Source of the DNA: Thinopyrum elongatum
Taxonomy: Eukaryota; Streptophyta; Magnoliopsida; Poales; Poaceae
DNA length: 64,000 nt
Direction of reading: 5' to 3'
Assembly: GCA_011799875.1 (NCBI GenBank)
Contig: CM022301.1
Coordinates: forward strand, 209,209,888-209,273,887
This document shows, piece by piece, positions 58,681 through 64,000 of this stretch. A program made the position numbers and the translations under genes. Every line of letters starts with the position of its first letter. The stretch's first letter is position 1. A model generated the notes under the pieces. It was not told the origin of the DNA. It ran no database searches and saw only the letters and a list, made by a program, of their open reading frames with translations.

Positions 58681-59282
58681 CCTGCCAAATTCAACAGGGG
58701 CAGTTTAGCAAGTAAAACTGCAGGTGTATGGAGTTATTCATGATGTAACATGGGAAAGAACAGGAAAGGCATTAGATATATGATAGTAGTCGTTAAAGAC
58801 ATACCAATCCATGCACAGAGTTAGATTCAAACAGATAGTACGAGCTCGGGATCGCTCGCAGCTAGACAAACTAGGCGGCGCGCAGGCACGCGGTAAGGAA
58901 GCACACAACGAGACATAGTAAAGGCTACATCCACGTCGGAGAAAACTGCTGGGGCGAGGAATCTGCAAGTGACAACACAGGGTGCCCTCGATAAGAGGAT
59001 TCTGCAAGCAGAACCTGGCCTGCAATCTTGAAGGAAGGGGGGGAAATTTTAGAACACCGGGTGGATGTGATCATGAGAACCTAATGTTGGAGTTAGTAAA
59101 ATTTTAACCCGAATAGGAGAGAGATCAGGGTCCCAGAGTAAAGGTCGAGGAGTAAAAGATCCTAATACCACCCAATTGGCGAGTGGCCCCGTATGCCACA
59201 CAGCCAAGTTAGTAAAACAATTTTGGTTTTCTAGACTCAACTTCGGCCAAGGAGTTGGAAAGGGGGATTCCTACAGTCAGTC
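58681..59282 (-). other. Leader between primer site and gag, element H
   Basis: About 600 bp with no convincing gene. It is the untranslated leader, expected to hold packaging and dimerisation signals. Confidence 0.5.
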
Positions 59283-59296
59283 GGCTCTGATACCAA
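59283..59296 (-). other. Primer binding site of element H (tRNA-Met type)
   Basis: Minus-strand TTGGTATCAGAGCC two bases from the LTR edge at 59299. Confidence 0.8.
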
Positions 59297-59298
59297 CT

Positions 59299-62200
59299 TG
59301 TGACGCCCTCGGCTCAATCATGCACTAATCATACACGCAAATGCGCACGATCAAGCCTAAGGACTCACGGGAAGATATCACAACACAACTCTAAAACATA
59401 AATAAAGTCATACAAGCTTTATATTATAAGCCAGGGCCTCGAGGGCTCAAATACATAGCTCGCATACAAGCGTTAGCGGAAGCATCAGATATCTGAGTAC
59501 AGATATAAAAGAAAACAAAGATAGGCCCTTAAAAGGCGGGACAAAAGAAAACACTATGATCGAAAGGCGCAGGCCTCCTGCCTGGGACCCTCCGAACCTA
59601 CTGCTGGTCGTCGGCCAGCTCGTAGCAGTATCCACCCTCGAGGTAGTAGTAGCGATCGTCGGCGTGGGCAGCTGTATCCGGGGCTCCGTCATCTGGTTGC
59701 ATCAAAAGGATATGGGGGAAAAAGAAAGCAAAGCAACCGTGAGTACTCATCTGAAGTACTCAGTAAGCAAGGATCTACACTACATATGCAACATTATCAA
59801 AGGGAGGCTGTATATGTGGACTGGGCTGCAGAAATGCCAGAATAGAGAGAAGGCCAAGTCCTATCAAAGAATAGCATCTTCAGAGGTCTTGCAGCATTAG
59901 AAGAGTGTAGATTAGTACCGTATAAAATAGTAGTATCATTAAGTCTCACCCTCACCCAGAGATCCTTTCTCGACTCCCTGCGAGAAAGCAATCCCAGAGC
60001 CATACAGTCATCAACCTCGTCCTGAGATCCCTTCTCGACTCCCTGCGAGAAGCAATCCCAGAGCCATAGTATCCAATTCTAGTTGTATCGATCGGGATAC
60101 AACTCCGAGTGTCCGTTACCGAGGATCCGGCTATGCATAGATTAGTTCTTCCCTGCAGGGGTGCACCAACTTACCCACCACGCTCGCTTAACTCCGGCCG
60201 GACTCACCTTTTTGGGTCATGCTCGACCTCGGCCAAACGACACACCGCAGCCCTACCTAGAGCTCAGCAGAGAGGTCCCCGCCGGTCTACATCATAAGCG
60301 CAAGGGGGTCTTGGCCATCGCCCCTCGCCCTCCGGGTCGTTGCGCACACGGTGAAGCCAGGCACCAACACTATAGGATGGCGCCGGTCCGTCCATGCCGC
60401 CATGCTGAACTAGACATCTGACAAAGCTTTCGGCTGATGCATATGATGCAGAGTACCCATATTTATTCCCGCGTGATGGTTAGTGCTATCGGGCCAGAGG
60501 CCCACTCAGATCACATATCCAAACCGTTAGTACCTTGGGGTTGCGGTAACGAGCAGAGACTCACGATCGATGTGACCCCGTCGCCCCGTCTCGAGGACTT
60601 GCGGCAAGGGCTAAGAATGCCCGGCCACGCCTCGTATTCTCACTCGGGCACCATCCAGGTTAACCCGTCTTCACATCACACGCGGGTACCCCTCAGGGTC
60701 GACCCGCCTTTCCAAGTAACAATAGTACAGTCCAAGTATCCATGTGTCCATAACATCAAGGGAATCCGAGGTATCACCCTCGTTGGATTCCTACACGATG
60801 TATCCGTCAAGGTGAACTCGGAGGAATCACCCTCCCTGGGTTCACACTTGAGGTGCTTGTACGATGGCGTCGTTATCAGAAGTGGTGAAGGAGGAATCAC
60901 CCTCGATGACCACGACCGAATAGCTACTCTACAGAGTTAACATCAGAAGTGCTACAAGAGGTTTCACCCTCGACACTCGATAGTAACGCTGCAGTGTCGT
61001 TACAACTAAGGGGGGTGATGTGCGGTGCCGGGCCTGGTCTTCGATCCCGTTGATCGGGTCTTTTGATAATCCAGCGGGGCAGTCGGGACAAGTGGGGTCA
61101 CTTATAGGTCTCTACCCAGCCTATACTAGACAGTTTAGGATAAGCAGGTAAGGTTTCAATAGCAGGTTACAATAAACATGCTATGCATCAGATTAGGTAA
61201 AGCAATAGCAGCAGCAATTCTAATGCAAGCATGGGAGAGAAAGAATAGGCGATATCGGTATGCTCAAGGGGGGGGGGGGTGCTTGCCTGGTTACTCAGCG
61301 GCAGAGGCAAGGTCTTCAATGGTGTCGTCGGTCTCCGGAGCTGCGTCTATACCGGGAACTGCATCGGGGTCTAACGAGAGAGAGGAGGGGGAGGAAACAG
61401 TATAAATACACAGCAAACATGAGCAACACAAAGCAGGCTATGCTAACGTGCAGTGCAGGGTTGCCTAAAGACATGTCCAAGTCATTTAGTTATTTTTGGA
61501 ATTTGTTTGGATTTATTTTATAAAAGCCAGGCACTATTCATTTATCAAAAACAGGCAAAGAGTTGCATGTTTAGATAGTTAGGGGCATCTGACAGGAATA
61601 CGGAGGGCGTATTCAGCTTCGTATCGAAATTCTGAGCAACTTTCATATATAAATTATTTTCATCGGAGTTACGGTTTAATTTATATGATTTTCTAAAGTT
61701 TTAATTGATTTTCTGAATTTAATTATTTATTTAAATTTGAATTATCCAAAACAGTAAATGGTGACGTCAGCATGATGAAAAGATGACGTCAGCGGTCAAC
61801 TCTGGCTGACCAGAGTCAAACCTGATAGGTGGGGCCCACCTGTCAGCCTCTGTGAATTAACAGTGGGTTAATTAAAACTAACAGAACTAATTAGGGGTGT
61901 GGGCCCCAGTTGTCAGTGACTAATTAACTAATTAATTAATTACAGATTTTAAATAACAATTTTAATTATTTATAAAACATTTTTAGGTGATGGGGCCCGC
62001 ATGTCAGTGGGTCAGAGTTGCCCAGTCAGCGGCTGACCGGGTCAACTGGGCCCGCGGGGCCCAGCAGTCAGCGGCACAGCGGTGGGGCCCGGTCGGCCAC
62101 GTCGAACGCCGGCCAGAGGGCACTCCGGCGAGCTCCATCGCGGCGGAGCGCGCCGGCGAGGCTCGGGATTCGCCCACAGGGCATCCCCGGGGTTGTGGTT

Positions 62201-62842
62201 TGGCTCGTTGGAACGGGCGCGGCGAGCCGCATCGCGTGGTGGTGGTGGTTGGTCTCGGGGTGGCCAGAACGACGGCGGCATGGACCGCGACGGGCGCCGG
62301 CGTTCGGCCCCATTTGGAAACGAGGCGGGAGCGAGCTAGGGAGTTAGCTGGGGGCCGGGTTCGACGCATCTCATGCTCTGGAGCGCGCAAGTGGCTCGCG
62401 CGGGGGCTCGGGAGCATGTACGGCACGCGAGCGGCGGCAATGGCGGCGGTCGGAGCACGGCAACGTGGCGGCAAGTTACGGCTACGGGGAAGGACAGGAA
62501 GGAGGGGGTTCCGGTGCGGCTGCTCACCGCGGTGCTGTAGGGAACTGGCAGAGGGCTCGGGGAAGCTCGGGGTCGCCGGAATCGTCGACGGTGTGTGGCG
62601 GCGATCCGAGGAAGAAGACGGCGGCGTGGGGCGATGCAGGGCTCCCGGGGCTCGGGCTTGTGGTCGAGGAGGACGGGCTCGTCGCAGCGGAGCTGCTGGA
62701 CAGGCTATGGAGGCGAGAAGTGGGTTGTGGCCGCGGCTAGCCGGCGTCCATGGCGGTGGCGGTGTTCGGGAAGCAAGGGGCGAGCGATGGGGAGGGGAGG
62801 AGGCGAAGCAGGAGCGTCCAGGGGGAAGAGGGGCCTCCCTTG
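59299..62842 (-). repeat. 5' LTR of element H, truncated by element J
   Basis: 3544 bp collinear with 50073-53604 of the 3' LTR. The match stops after GGGCCTCCCTTG, which continues TAGGCGTCC in the intact copy but is replaced here by the start of a new LTR. A G run of twelve at 61268-61279 is shorter (eight) in the 3' LTR. Confidence 0.9.
62838..62842. repeat. Expected left target duplication of element J
   Basis: CCTTG directly before the J LTR. The H 3' LTR continues CCTTGTAGGCG, so CCTTG should recur beyond J. Confidence 0.55.
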
Positions 62843-64000
62843 TGTGACGCCCCCGGCTCAATCGTGCACTAATCATACACGCAAATGCACACGATCAAGC
62901 CTAAGGACTCACGGGAAGATATCACAACACAACTCTAAAACCTAAATAAAGTCATACAAGCTTTATATTACAAGCTAGGGGCCTCGAGGGCTCGAATACA
63001 TAAGCTTGCGTACAAGCGTCAGTGGAAGCATCAGATATCTGAGTACAGATATAAAGGAAAGCACAGAAAGGCCTTTAGAAAGGCGGGGCAAAATAAAACA
63101 CTATGATCGAAAGGCGTAGGCCTCCTGCCTGGGACCCTCCGATCTTACTTCTGGTCGTCGGCCAACTCGTAGTAGTATCCACCCTCAGGGTAGTAGTAGC
63201 GATCGTCGGCGGGGGCAACTGTATCCGGGCTCCATCATCTGGTCGCATCAAATGAATATGGGGGAAAAAGAAAGCAAAGCAACCGTGAGTACTCATCCGA
63301 AGTACTCAGCAAGCAAGGATCTACACTACATATGCAACATTATCAAAGGAAGGCTGTATATGTGGACTGGGCTGCAGAAATGCCAGAATAGAGAGGAAAG
63401 CCTAGTCCTATCGAAGACTAGCATCTTCAGCGGTCTTGCAGCAATAGAAGAGAGTAGAACAGTACAATATAATGTAGCAGTATCATTAAGTCTCAACCTC
63501 ACCCAGAGATCCTTTCTCGACTCCCTGCGAGAAAGCAATCCCAGAGCCATACAGTCATCAACCTCGTCCTGAGATCCCTTCTCGAGTCCCTGCGAGAAGC
63601 AATCCCAGAGCCTCATATCCAGGTCTCATCTCAACTTCTAGCTGTATCAATCGGGATACAACTCCGAGTGTCCTTTACCGTAGGACCGGCTATCGATAGA
63701 TGTGTTCTTCCCTGCAGGGGTGCACCAACTTACCCAACACGCTCGATTAACTCCGGCCGGACACACTTTCCTGGGTCATGCCCGGCCTCGGCCAAACGAT
63801 ACACTGCAGCCCTACCTACAGCTCAGCATAGAGGTCCCCGCCGGTCTACATCCTAAGCGCTCAGGGGTCTTGGGCCATCGCCTTGTGCCCTCCGGGTCGT
63901 TGCGAGCAGGGTGAAGCCAGGCACCAGGAGGGTGCCGGTCCATCTCGGCCGCAAGGCTGAACTAGATGTCTGACAGAGCTTTTGGCTGATGCTACGATGT
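62843..64000 (-). mobile_element. Element J: LTR of the same chromovirus family, right end outside window
   Basis: 1158 bp starting TGTGACGCCCCCGGC, the same edge as the H LTRs, in the same orientation. It differs from both H LTRs by scattered substitutions and small indels, so it is a separate insertion and not a local duplication. Whether it is a solo LTR or the 3' LTR of a complete element cannot be told. Confidence 0.85.

Larger units (their letters stand above)
50073..62842 (-). mobile_element. Element H: chromovirus gypsy retrotransposon with 4.2 kb LTRs
   Basis: Minus oriented. 3' LTR 50073-54240, gag-pol 58680-54277, leader 58681-59282, tRNA-Met-type primer site 59283-59296, and 5' LTR 59299-62842, the last interrupted by element J. 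The chromodomain at the end of pol and the very long LTRs suggest the Tekay/Del branch. Inserted in G at …GGGGATGCCCCG. The two LTRs differ by roughly ten substitutions in the first 265 bp and less further in, so it is fairly young. Confidence 0.9.

Overview
The window is plant nuclear DNA, almost certainly from a Triticeae grass (wheat, Aegilops or a close relative). It is nearly all nested LTR retrotransposons of the kinds that fill such genomes: gypsy/Athila-like elements primed by tRNA-Asp, a chromovirus with about 4.2 kb LTRs, and a copia element with tRNA-Met priming. A Stowaway-like MITE and the right-hand part of a CACTA-like DNA transposon are also present. I see no intact host gene, rRNA, tRNA or CRISPR array. 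Family names such as Sabrina, WHAM, Fatima or Maximus are only suggestions, because no database was searched.

Left stack (1-18853): a CACTA-like element whose right end is at 18853 carries a broken four-exon gene (13417-17890) with a B3-like DNA-binding domain. Its first exon is split by a solo LTR (13631-15213, target-site duplication GTGGC), intron 1 holds a 232-bp tandem repeat, and intron 2 holds a MITE. A copia element (10135-13030, minus strand) lies in the CACTA element. A gag-protease-only Athila-like element B (3224-10134, minus) lies in the copia element. A chromovirus LTR A (1-3223, plus) lies in the 3' LTR of B.

Middle (18854-39338): old unassigned sequence is interrupted by two complete Athila-like elements. 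D (19650-28679, plus, duplication CCGTC) has a decayed gag-pol lacking the integrase core. E (28973-38532, minus) has gag-protease and an extra ORF but no reverse transcriptase or integrase. Each carries an internal copy of its own U3-like promoter region just before its last ORF, and each carries a second copy of its polypurine tract just after that ORF.

Right stack (39339-64000): F (minus, same LTR family as B and solo LTR C) is broken by G (plus) in its 5' LTR. G is broken by a complete-internal chromovirus H (50073 onward, minus), and the 5' LTR of H is broken by another copy of the same family, J (62843 to the window end). F and G encode no gag or pol, only a related protein of unknown function.

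The elements appear to work as autonomous and non-autonomous partners. B, F and G keep LTRs, primer sites and polypurine tracts but would need polymerase and integrase supplied in trans. H has the most complete coding region, a single gag-pol frame broken only by four stop codons.
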